From: a virus
DNA: 64,000 nucleotides
IMG/VR virus record: IMGVR_UViG_3300043570_001980
Coordinates: 277,991-341,990 of that record
Strand: one strand, 5' to 3'
Shown here: in pieces, positions 50,446 to 57,653 of the stretch
How positions within the stretch are numbered: the first letter of the stretch is position 1
Layout of the letters: every line of letters begins with the position of its first letter
The notes under the pieces: generated by a model
The model's database searches: none
Told to the model about the DNA's origin: nothing
The model's input: the letters and a program-made list of their open reading frames with translations, nothing else
Program-made: the position numbers and the translations under genes

Positions 50446-51641
50446 TGACTGCTGTACTGCAACAACACAAACACGCCTGTAGCTTTTGTGGCAAAGAAAA
50501 AGACGTAGTAAAAAAACTAATTGTCAGTGACGATGTTGCAATCTGCAACGAATGTGTCACATTATGCCAGGACTTGTTAGAAGACCAGCCACCTGCAGAA
50601 ATTGTTAATGACGTAGAACGCATGGATCCCATGAAACTCAAAGAATTTCTTGATCAATACGTCATTGGTCAAGATCGTGCAAAAGTTGTTCTTAGCGTTG
50701 CAATTGTTAATCATTACAAACGACTACAAAACATAGGAACAGAAATTGAACTATCCAAAGCCAACATCCTCATGCTTGGCCCAACTGGATCGGGTAAAAC
50801 ACTTCTGGCCAAGACAGTGGCAAGATATTTAGATGTTCCTTTTGTTATTGCAGATGCTACCAGTATTACTGAAGCAGGCTATGTTGGTGACGACGTTGAA
50901 ATGTTGATTAGTCGGTTATATGCGGCATCGGGCAATGACGTTGAAAAAGCACAGCGTGGAATTGTATTTGTAGATGAGATTGACAAAATTGCACGTAAAA
51001 GTGAAAGCACCAGTATCACTCGGGATGTGTCGGGCGAGGGCGTTCAACAGGCATTGCTAAAGTTAGTTGAAGGTACTGTATGTCGTATTCCAAACTCCGG
51101 TGGTAGAAAACACCCTGGCGGCGAGATGATTGAAATCGACACTAGTAAAATTTTGTTTATTACCGGTGGTGCATTTGTTGGACTTGACAGCATTTTAAAA
51201 AATCGTATCAACGGATCAAATATTGGATTTAACACAGAAATGATTTCTAAGAGAGATGCTGACCTAACTCAAGTTACTCCTGATGATCTAGTGCGTTTTG
51301 GAATGATTCCTGAATTTGTAGGACGTTTTCCTAGTGTGGTTACCTTGGAAGAATTAGATGAGCACTCGATGACTCGTGTGCTAACCGAAGTAAAACACAA
51401 TATCCTGGATCAATATCGTTGGATTTTTAAACAAGATCAAGTGGAATTAAATTTTGAATCTAGCAGTATTGACGCAATTGTAAAACGTGCAATTAATTCA
51501 GGAACTGGAGCAAGAGCTTTGCAATCAGAAGTTGAAAGAGCACTAATGCCACACATGTTTAAACTAAGAGACTATGTCAAACGAGAAATTAAATGCGTGA
51601 ATATCAATGCGGACCTAATAAATAATCCTGATAACATATAA
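50445..51641 (+). CDS. clpX: ClpX-type protease-unfoldase ATPase
   Basis: A 398-residue ClpX (E. coli 424) in full domain order. The N-terminal zinc-binding domain has Cys12, Cys15, Cys34, Cys37. Walker A is [13 protein letters not shown], the pore loop is [10 protein letters not shown], Walker B is [12 protein letters not shown], the RKH loop is GGRKHPGGE, sensor 2 is [12 protein letters not shown]. The IGF loop that docks on ClpP is kept ([10 protein letters not shown]). No clpP is seen here, so it could redirect host ClpP to phage-chosen targets. The ATG shares one base with the upstream stop. Late box AATAAATA lies in its last codons for the next gene. Confidence 0.95.
   Translation: MTAVLQQHKHACSFCGKEKDVVKKLIVSDDVAICNECVTLCQDLLEDQPPAEIVNDVERMDPMKLKEFLDQYVIGQDRAKVVLSVAIVNHYKRLQNIGTEIELSKANILMLGPTGSGKTLLAKTVARYLDVPFVIADATSITEAGYVGDDVEMLISRLYAASGNDVEKAQRGIVFVDEIDKIARKSESTSITRDVSGEGVQQALLKLVEGTVCRIPNSGGRKHPGGEMIEIDTSKILFITGGAFVGLDSILKNRINGSNIGFNTEMISKRDADLTQVTPDDLVRFGMIPEFVGRFPSVVTLEELDEHSMTRVLTEVKHNILDQYRWIFKQDQVELNFESSSIDAIVKRAINSGTGARALQSEVERALMPHMFKLRDYVKREIKCVNINADLINNPDNI
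51617..51624 (+). promoter_or_regulatory. Late promoter box AATAAATA
   Basis: AATAAATA inside the end of clpX, 40 bases before the bS21 ATG, with AGGGAG (51641-51646) as a following ribosome-like site. Confidence 0.45.
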
Positions 51642-51663
51642 GGGAGATATTTTGGGGAAAGCA

Positions 51664-51864
51664 ATGATTGTCACAGACGGCAACATCGAAAAAGCACTAA
51701 GAAAGTTCAAGAAAAAAATAGCCAACTCGGGACTATTACTCGAACTTCGCGAACGTGAACACTATACAAAGCCAACAGAAGAAAAAAAACTTAAAAAAAG
51801 TCAGGCTAAAGCACGTTGGCGTAAACATCTACAAACCCAAGAGCTTCCAAAAAAACTTTATTAA
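51664..51864 (+). CDS. rpsU: Ribosomal protein bS21 homologue
   Basis: A 66-residue basic protein with the bS21 pattern: IEKALRKFKKKIANSGLLLE (first helix), ELREREHYTKPTEEKK (the RRREFYEKPT equivalent) and a Lys/Arg-rich tail with KARWRKHL. bS21 binds the 30S subunit near the anti-Shine-Dalgarno end of 16S rRNA. Phage-encoded bS21 is known from large and marine phages and may favour phage messages. ATG 51664 is chosen; an in-frame TTG at 51652 after AGGGAG would add four residues. Confidence 0.85.
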   Translation: MIVTDGNIEKALRKFKKKIANSGLLLELREREHYTKPTEEKKLKKSQAKARWRKHLQTQELPKKLY

Positions 51865-52091
51865 TGTACATTGAATTTGATATTTTAAAAGCAATGGACA
51901 ATTTTGATGACCTTGAAGATGCAGTTGCTCTTTGGGCAAAAAAACACAACATACCTTATACAACTAAAGTGGCCAAGGGTTTAAAATATCGACTCGGATT
52001 AAATCAAGCCGAGCATTTTACGTTATTTTTTATTACCTGGTCAGCCTGCGAATATCAAGTCAAAAACGTCAAGAACAATGCCGGAGAATAA
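51864..52091 (+). CDS. Small phage protein
   Basis: A 75-residue protein with an acidic N-terminal helix (FDILKAMDNFDDLEDAVALW), a basic turn (AKGLKYRLGLN) and a closing hydrophobic strand (HFTLFFITWSACEY). The ATG shares one base with the bS21 stop (TAATG), so it is made together with bS21. No family recognised. Confidence 0.6.
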   Translation: MYIEFDILKAMDNFDDLEDAVALWAKKHNIPYTTKVAKGLKYRLGLNQAEHFTLFFITWSACEYQVKNVKNNAGE

Positions 52092-52094
52092 TCA

Positions 52095-52550
52095 GTGACC
52101 ATTTGGAAAAAACCCATATCTTTGGATTTACTTAATGCGTTGAGTAAAGGAAATAGTGGAGAACATGTGGGGATTGAATTTACAGAAATTGGTGACAATT
52201 ATGTAACTGCACGTATTCCTGTTGATCATAGAACTATGCAACCGTGGGGTGTTATAAACGGCGGCATAAATGTGGTATTGGCAGAGACTGTGGCATCTTA
52301 TGCTGCCTATCATGCAATTGACCCTGGCTTTCGATGTGTAGGACTAGATGTTAATGCCAACCACATTGCTCCAGCAAACAGAGGATGGGTAACTGCAACA
52401 GCTCGTCCAATTCAATTGGGCAATTCTATTCAGGTGTGGGCTATTGATTTAAAAAATGATGCTGGCAAATTGACTTGTGTGGCTCGTCTTACTCTTTCTG
52501 TTTTTAAAGACAAGCGCACCTGTACATCTAACATAGCCGAACAACATTGA
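52095..52550 (+). CDS. Hotdog-fold acyl-CoA thioesterase (YdiI/MenI-like)
   Basis: A 151-residue hotdog thioesterase that tracks E. coli YdiI from its first residues (TIWKKPISLDLLNALSKG versus the IWKRHLTLDELNA start), through PVDHRTMQPWGVINGG and the catalytic Glu in VVLAETVASYAAYH, to LNATH-like DVNANHIAPANRG. YdiI-type enzymes hydrolyse aromatic or fatty acyl-CoAs such as 1,4-dihydroxy-2-naphthoyl-CoA. The start is a GTG at 52095. A phage copy could change quinone or lipid pools. Likely gained from a proteobacterial host. Confidence 0.88.
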   Translation: MTIWKKPISLDLLNALSKGNSGEHVGIEFTEIGDNYVTARIPVDHRTMQPWGVINGGINVVLAETVASYAAYHAIDPGFRCVGLDVNANHIAPANRGWVTATARPIQLGNSIQVWAIDLKNDAGKLTCVARLTLSVFKDKRTCTSNIAEQH

Positions 52551-52577
52551 CTTATCTAGATATTTCCTGTATAAATA
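52547..52577 (+). promoter_or_regulatory. Hybrid promoter of hsp20: sigma-70-type plus late box
   Basis: TTGACT at 52547-52552, 17-base spacer and TATAAA at 52570-52575, which continues as the exact late box TATAAATA (52570-52577). The same -10 region could be read by host sigma-70 and by a T4-type late sigma. The -35 box overlaps the thioesterase stop codon. Confidence 0.65.
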
Positions 52578-52581
52578 TAGT

Positions 52582-52607
52582 TTGTAGCGCCGATGGTCGG
52601 GCTACAA
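52582..52607 (+). promoter_or_regulatory. 5' leader hairpin of hsp20
   Basis: TTGTAGC (52582-52588) can pair with GCTACAA (52601-52607) in a stem with a 12-base loop, close to the expected transcription start of the promoter at 52547. A stem at the 5' end may protect the message or act as a thermosensor. Confidence 0.55.
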
Positions 52608-52642
52608 CGTATAGTCAACTTGCTTAATAAAGGAGAAATGAC

Positions 52643-53077
52643 ATGACTAAAATCACATCTTTTGATATTACCCCCTTCTATCGTAACGCTATTGGCGTTG
52701 ATAGACTATTTGATCGTATTGTTAATCAAATCGATCACGCCGCAACTAATTACCCTCCATACAACATTGTAGAAACAGGTGAAAACACCTACGAAGTACA
52801 GGTTGCTGTGGCTGGATTTAATCAAGGCGATCTTGAAATTATTGTTAAAGACGGTGAGCTAATTATCACCGGCGAAAAAACAGAAACAACGCCCGAAGGA
52901 TATATCTTCCGTCATCAAGGCATTAGTGCTCGTAAGTTTATTCGCATATTTAGTCTAGGTGATTATGTTGAAGTTAAGGATGCTGTGGCCAAGGACGGAA
53001 TCTTATCTGTCAAGCTAGAGCGTGTAATTCCTGACTCAGCCAAGCCAAAGACTATTGCAATTAACTACGCTTCATAA
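52643..53077 (+). CDS. Small heat-shock protein Hsp20 (alpha-crystallin)
   Basis: A 144-residue Hsp20 with N-terminal FDITPFYRNAIGVDRLFDRI, an alpha-crystallin domain (PPYNIVETGENTYEVQVAVA, ELIITGEKTE, HQGISARKFIRIFSLGDYVE) and the closing IxI-like KTIAINY. It keeps unfolding proteins soluble, likely to protect host and virion proteins in infection. Hsp20 is common in T4-like cyanophages. AAGGAGAAA ribosome site, hybrid promoter and a leader hairpin show careful control. Confidence 0.94.
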   Translation: MTKITSFDITPFYRNAIGVDRLFDRIVNQIDHAATNYPPYNIVETGENTYEVQVAVAGFNQGDLEIIVKDGELIITGEKTETTPEGYIFRHQGISARKFIRIFSLGDYVEVKDAVAKDGILSVKLERVIPDSAKPKTIAINYAS

Positions 53078-53090
53078 TATAATAGTTAAT

Positions 53091-53121
53091 GTTAAATACT
53101 TGTAGGGCACGGTGCCCTACA
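53091..53121 (+). promoter_or_regulatory. Late-like box and 5' hairpin of clpS
   Basis: GTTAAATA at 53091-53098 resembles a late box. A perfect 9-bp hairpin follows: TGTAGGGCA (53101-53109), loop CGG, TGCCCTACA (53113-53121). The arms begin and end with TGTAG and CTACA as in the hsp20 leader. There is no T run after it, so it is not a standard terminator. Confidence 0.55.
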
Positions 53122-53146
53122 GTATCCGCAAAGGAAGATAATAACA

Positions 53147-53449
53147 ATGGCCGACATTAAAAATAGAATTAAACCAAACGTAAAACTGGCAGAGCCTCCA
53201 ATGTTTAAGGTTATCTATATCAACGACAATCAAACATCTATGGAATTTGTGATTGAAAGTTTAATTCAATATTTCGAATATAACGCAGTTACCGCTGAAA
53301 AAATCACAACAGATATTCATGACGCTGGATCTGCGTGTGTTGCAGTTTTGCCATATGAAATTGCTGAGCAAAAGGGAATTGAAATTACTATTAGTGCTAG
53401 AACCGAAGGGTATCCCTTGCAGATTAAATTAGAACCCGAGACTGCTTAA
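53147..53449 (+). CDS. clpS: ClpS-type N-degron adaptor
   Basis: A 100-residue ClpS (E. coli 106). The substrate-pocket line FKVIYINDNQTSMEFVIESL keeps the Asn-Asp, Thr and Met positions of the E. coli pocket, with one Asp changed to Asn, and the conserved His is in TTDIHDAGSA. ClpS brings proteins with Leu, Phe, Tyr or Trp at the N-terminus to ClpA. Here a ClpX gene, not ClpA, is present, so it must work with host ClpA or compete with host ClpS. AAAGGAAG ribosome site. Ends overlap with the convergent phosphoesterase by 4 bases. Confidence 0.9.
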   Translation: MADIKNRIKPNVKLAEPPMFKVIYINDNQTSMEFVIESLIQYFEYNAVTAEKITTDIHDAGSACVAVLPYEIAEQKGIEITISARTEGYPLQIKLEPETA

Positions 53450-54234
53450 AAATTAACTTCAATTCGTAGAGGATGATACACTGACTTTTTCCATTGTGTA
53501 TCGCCTCTTCCTCTACAGTTGTTAACATATCGTATTCCGTCAATCACACGATCAACGCTGCCATGATAATGTCCAAAGCACCAATGGCTAATCTTGTTTT
53601 CCGAATCTTCGTGTAGTATTTGTTGAATAAAACTATTGCCCATGGTATTGTATCTATGTGTTCCAACTAATTCAATGTCATGGCTAATCAAATCTTTAGA
53701 CGGTACTGTATGTGTAACAACAATAATTTTTTTAACATCGCTATGAGTTTGCAGTCTCTTGACAGACGAAGATAGATAATCAACATCATTAAATGCAATA
53801 CTTTCGATGACTTCAGGAACCCAGGACTCACAGTTGAACTTGTCTCTAAATGCTTGTTTGCTTTCAACCGGATCAATGCTGGTGTCAAAGTCCCAGGTCC
53901 ACCAACCATTGGTTGCAATGATTGCCACTCCATCAATTACTACAGCATTGTCTTGAAGATAAATGACATTTGGAAACTCATCTAGGATACCTTGAATTTC
54001 TTTGTAATTGCCCCCAATCTGATTTAGATTTTGTTTATGCTCGTCATTGCCGTCGATATAAAAAACACCCTGGTAACAACCACTAAGATGACTGAGGGAC
54101 TGTGAAAGTAGTTGATAATTTTTTGAAACATCCCCAGCAACAATACAAAACTGGCTGGTGGCTTGGCCTTCCCAATCAAAGTCGGGCCACGTTTCTAAAT
54201 GAAGGTCTGAAATAAGATCAAATGAAAATTGCAT
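53446..54234 (-). CDS. Calcineurin-like metallophosphoesterase
   Basis: A 262-residue phosphoesterase with SDLHLE (motif I DxH), VAGDVS (motif II GDxx), GNDEH (motif III GNH(D/E) with Asn first), VVTHTVPS and CFGHYHGSVDR (motifs IV-V). The di-metal centre is complete. Members hydrolyse nucleotides, nucleic acids or phospho-sugars; the substrate cannot be chosen here. Single minus-strand gene in a plus-strand area. Confidence 0.85.
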   Translation of the reverse strand: MQFSFDLISDLHLETWPDFDWEGQATSQFCIVAGDVSKNYQLLSQSLSHLSGCYQGVFYIDGNDEHKQNLNQIGGNYKEIQGILDEFPNVIYLQDNAVVIDGVAIIATNGWWTWDFDTSIDPVESKQAFRDKFNCESWVPEVIESIAFNDVDYLSSSVKRLQTHSDVKKIIVVTHTVPSKDLISHDIELVGTHRYNTMGNSFIQQILHEDSENKISHWCFGHYHGSVDRVIDGIRYVNNCRGRGDTQWKKSVYHPLRIEVNF

Positions 54235-54260
54235 GATACATATTTAAAAGGATTTTAACC

Positions 54261-54626
54261 ATGAACATAATTTTAGGTGAAGAAAACATCAAAGAAATTG
54301 ATCAGAAATACACAGTACTTGAATTAGATACATTGTTGTTTTCAGGGGCTACTACCCCGATAACTGCATATTGTCTAGTAGAAAAAGTTGGACTTGAAGA
54401 GTATGTGTCGTTGGATCGTTTTAGAGAATTGCACAATAACATGATGAAAAACTATCGCCTTAAAAACTGGAAGTACTGCGAAGATGCACTCGAACACTTG
54501 ATGGGCAAATGGCGAGGCGAACTCAACAGTTTTTATGACGATATTGCTATACGCATTAAAGAATACAAACAAGCAGATCCAGGAGAACACTGGGCTGGAG
54601 TAATTGAAAAAAAGATTAGCTTTTAA
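54261..54626 (+). CDS. Phage protein of unknown function
   Basis: A 121-residue protein with a beta start (YTVLELDTLLFSGATTPITA) and a helical remainder (RFRELHNNMMKNYRLKNWKY, ELNSFYDDIAIRIKEYKQAD). It recalls conserved proteins of T4-like marine phages. It has a weak AAGG ribosome site, and its 3' end overlaps the convergent glycosyltransferase-like gene by 11 bases. No function known. Confidence 0.6.
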   Translation: MNIILGEENIKEIDQKYTVLELDTLLFSGATTPITAYCLVEKVGLEEYVSLDRFRELHNNMMKNYRLKNWKYCEDALEHLMGKWRGELNSFYDDIAIRIKEYKQADPGEHWAGVIEKKISF

Positions 54627-55920
54627 TTAGTTTAAAAAACTTAATAATATCAGCCTTGGATTTTTTGGGATTCTCTCTAAACAGATTTTCTTTTATTTCG
54701 GGATTGGTACAGTTAAGTTGGTTAATAAATTTCCAAGTTTGCCCAGTGCAATGCTGATTAGCAATGTCTCTGGCCAATTTATAATTTGTTTTAAATTCGT
54801 TGATTACCTGGTCACTGAATTCTTTACTAAAGAATCTTTGCTGATTGTATTTGATTATAGGAAGAAATTTTTTATTAAGTTCTTCTTTTTCACTTAATGA
54901 TAGCATTGATATTTTTGTCATTAACTGAATTATTGCTTCTAATCGTTGATACGGGTCTGAGATTGAATCATAACTTTCGTCGATGTAATCTCCAAACGTT
55001 TTGAATCCATAACTGCGAAGATAATCAAGGCTTCCGTGTGTGGCTGTTAAAATAAACGGCTTGCCACAGGCAATTGGTCTTAGAGTTTTTTCTGTGATAT
55101 GCAGTCGTTGATCATCAAATAGTGTTTCAAGCACAACATCAAACCAACATTCTTTGTAGTCGTTCGCAGAATAATCTGCACTATAAGTTGATGCCGCAGT
55201 TGGCTCAGGCAACATTGATAAATCATTGTTGGGGATAAATTTTGGGTTTTTGTAAAGATATTGTTGATAATGTTGTTGATCACAGGTAGTAGAAAATTTA
55301 ATATTTGATCTATTAATCAAATTGTTTTCAACAAGTAGGTCTGTAAATTTTACACGATATTCTCTAGAACCAGACCATGCTCGATTATAAATGTTAAAGT
55401 CTTTGTTAAATGTATTTGCGTAAACTAAAGAAGGATCAAGTTCAGCATAACGATACCAGTCTCTAGAAATAATTGCATGACTCCACCAATAAACTCCTAC
55501 CATGTTATTTTCTTGGTACTTTTTTAAATTTTCTGATCTTTGCTCACTGTGACAAATTAGTGTTTTATCATAGATTGAACGACCGTAGCAGACAAAGTTT
55601 AAGTTTTGAGTACTTAAAATATCTTTAGTTTCGGGCACCAATTCCATGGTTTTTGCAGTCAGCTTGTCGTGTTTATTAAACCAAGGTAACATACTGTTTG
55701 TTAAATTATCCTCATTGTAATAGTCAAAATTCAAAGGCTCCTGATCGTGCATGACCATAAGCAAACTGGTATTCCACTCAAACCACGAGCGATCTCTAAT
55801 GGAGAACTGTGAAAGGTCGTCGATTTCTTTACTGCCGTGTGGATAAAAGTGATAAATTAATACATCACAATCAACACAACTTTCAAGGTAGTGATACATT
55901 TTATCAATAGGAATTAACAT
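54616..55920 (-). CDS. Glycosyltransferase-like protein
   Basis: A 434-residue protein. The late part LHITEKTLRPIACGKPFILT (with ATHGSLDYLRSYGF after it) matches the donor-site pattern of exostosin/fucosyltransferase-like GT-B folds, in which EK binds the nucleotide phosphates. The N-terminal half has LLMVMHDQEPLNFDYYN. T4-like marine phages carry similar genes. The start is the ATG at 55920, which overlaps the divergent dehydrogenase ATG base for base (CATG, 55918-55921); a TTG further upstream is unlikely. Confidence 0.6.
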   Translation of the reverse strand: MLIPIDKMYHYLESCVDCDVLIYHFYPHGSKEIDDLSQFSIRDRSWFEWNTSLLMVMHDQEPLNFDYYNEDNLTNSMLPWFNKHDKLTAKTMELVPETKDILSTQNLNFVCYGRSIYDKTLICHSEQRSENLKKYQENNMVGVYWWSHAIISRDWYRYAELDPSLVYANTFNKDFNIYNRAWSGSREYRVKFTDLLVENNLINRSNIKFSTTCDQQHYQQYLYKNPKFIPNNDLSMLPEPTAASTYSADYSANDYKECWFDVVLETLFDDQRLHITEKTLRPIACGKPFILTATHGSLDYLRSYGFKTFGDYIDESYDSISDPYQRLEAIIQLMTKISMLSLSEKEELNKKFLPIIKYNQQRFFSKEFSDQVINEFKTNYKLARDIANQHCTGQTWKFINQLNCTNPEIKENLFRENPKKSKADIIKFFKLIKS

Positions 55921-57157
55921 GTCAAATAATATTGGGTTTATTGGCCTAGGCAAACTAGGTTTGGATTGCGCAGAAGTCTTTGCTGAAAAATATACTGTAC
56001 GTGGTTATGATATTTACCCACGAGAAAGCGAGCTGGTTAAAGTTTGTGACATTGAAGAAGTAGTCAGCAAAAGTGACTGGATTTTCATTGCTGTTCCAAC
56101 CCCGCACACTGAAGGATATGACGGAAGTGTACCATCTAGTCATATGGAGCCAAAAGACTTTGGGCATGATGCAGTTAAAGATGCATTGGTTAAAGTAAAC
56201 AAATTTGCTACTACGCCAAAACGAGTGGTGTTAATTTCCACAGTACTTCCAGGAACCACACGTAGACATTTTGCCACGTTGTTAGATAACAAACACCAGT
56301 TTTTATACAACCCTTATTTGATTGCCATGGGAAGTGTAAAATGGGATATGGCTAATCCTGAAATGGTTATGATTGGTACAGAAACAGGCGATGCCGGCGA
56401 AATGCGAGATCTAATAGATATCTATCGCCCATTGATGAAAAACAATCCACGTTATGTAACTGGCACCTGGGACGAATGCGAAGCCATCAAAATCTTCTAT
56501 AATACATTCATCAGCGCCAAGGTAGGATTGGTCAACATGATTCAAGACTTTGCACTAAAGATTGGTAACATCAATGTTGACGTAGTAACTGATGCACTGG
56601 CACAGTCGAATATGCGTATTATGGGGCCCAAGTACATGACAGCTGGTATGGGTGATGCAGGAGCATGCCACCCACGTGACAACATTGCCTTGCGCTGGCT
56701 GGCTGAAGAGTACAACATTGGATATGACTTGTTTGATACAATCATGCATGCGCGAGAAGTCCAGGCAAAAAATCTAGCACTATTTCTTGTTGATATTGCT
56801 GAAAAGAAAAATTTACCAATTGTCATTCATGGCAAAGCATACAAGCCTGATGTTCCTTATTGCATTGGTAGCTACAGCACTTTAATTGGGCACTACATCA
56901 AAGAAGCAGGCCGTACCGTTAAATATCTAGATCCATTAGCAGATGACAGCAATGATGTGATTGCATATGTCAAAGGCCCTGTGGTATTATTAATGGCACA
57001 CAATCGACAAATTACCTATGGATACACCGGAGATGTACGAGACGATACATTCTATACTCCCATTGAAGCCGGCAGTATTATTGTAGATCCATGGCGCAAA
57101 ATGGCTAATATGACCGGTTACAAAATCATCCACTATGGCAACACACGACAGTCGTAA
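55919..57157 (+). CDS. UDP-glucose/GDP-mannose-type 6-dehydrogenase
   Basis: A 412-residue nucleotide-sugar dehydrogenase. NAD-binding IGFIGLGKLGLDCAEVFAEK opens it, then IFIAVPTPH, STVLPGTTRRHF, the catalytic Cys250 in GDAGACHPRDNIALRW, and the C-terminal domain with VIHGKAYKPDVPYCIGSYS. It oxidises UDP-glucose or GDP-mannose to the uronic acid form for acidic polysaccharide. The ACHPRD form differs from the usual SCFPKD. Ribosome site AGGAA. No polymerase is seen here; the product may feed glycosylation of the host surface or the virion. Confidence 0.85.
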   Translation: MSNNIGFIGLGKLGLDCAEVFAEKYTVRGYDIYPRESELVKVCDIEEVVSKSDWIFIAVPTPHTEGYDGSVPSSHMEPKDFGHDAVKDALVKVNKFATTPKRVVLISTVLPGTTRRHFATLLDNKHQFLYNPYLIAMGSVKWDMANPEMVMIGTETGDAGEMRDLIDIYRPLMKNNPRYVTGTWDECEAIKIFYNTFISAKVGLVNMIQDFALKIGNINVDVVTDALAQSNMRIMGPKYMTAGMGDAGACHPRDNIALRWLAEEYNIGYDLFDTIMHAREVQAKNLALFLVDIAEKKNLPIVIHGKAYKPDVPYCIGSYSTLIGHYIKEAGRTVKYLDPLADDSNDVIAYVKGPVVLLMAHNRQITYGYTGDVRDDTFYTPIEAGSIIVDPWRKMANMTGYKIIHYGNTRQS

Positions 57158-57653
57158 GTACAACATTGATGTATTTTGGGATGATGAGTACAAACGCCTT
57201 GACTACATCAACGAACCATTTAATGATCCGGTGAGTGTTAACTCTTGGATCACGCAAGGATATCAAAGCAAAATCACCGGCGACCTCTGCGACATGCGAC
57301 ATCAATTGCCGTCCTGGAATCAGAAGTTCATTGATCTATTTGAATCTCAGGGATGGAAAGATATTGGTACCGCTTATTACAGAATGCCTACGGGAACAGT
57401 AATGCCCACACACAGTGATCTTTACGTTAGGTATATTGATATTTTTAAATTAAAAGGCCAAGAGAACAACATAAGACGAGCCATTGTTCTAGTAGAAGAT
57501 TGGAAGTCTGGACATTACCTTGAAGTGTTAGGAAACCCTGTGGTTAATTGGCAAGCCGGAACCGTGGTTGAATGGACATATAATACTCCACACATGGCAG
57601 CCAACATTGGACCTGAACCACGGTACACACTTCAAATTACTGGACATATATGA
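57135..57653 (+). CDS. 2-oxoglutarate/Fe(II)-type oxygenase (Asp/Asn-hydroxylase-like)
   Basis: A 172-residue protein with the triad His93-x-Asp95 (PTHSDLYVRYIDIF) and His153 (TPHMAANIG), followed by Arg163 (EPRYTLQITG) for 2-oxoglutarate, and VNWQAGTVVEWTY between them. The fold looks like aspartyl/asparaginyl-hydroxylase-type or cupin-like oxygenases. It overlaps the dehydrogenase by 23 bases and the amidinotransferase by ATGA. Its substrate is unknown; its place beside tail-fibre and amidinotransferase genes hints at a virion or glycan target. Confidence 0.68.
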   Translation: MATHDSRKYNIDVFWDDEYKRLDYINEPFNDPVSVNSWITQGYQSKITGDLCDMRHQLPSWNQKFIDLFESQGWKDIGTAYYRMPTGTVMPTHSDLYVRYIDIFKLKGQENNIRRAIVLVEDWKSGHYLEVLGNPVVNWQAGTVVEWTYNTPHMAANIGPEPRYTLQITGHI

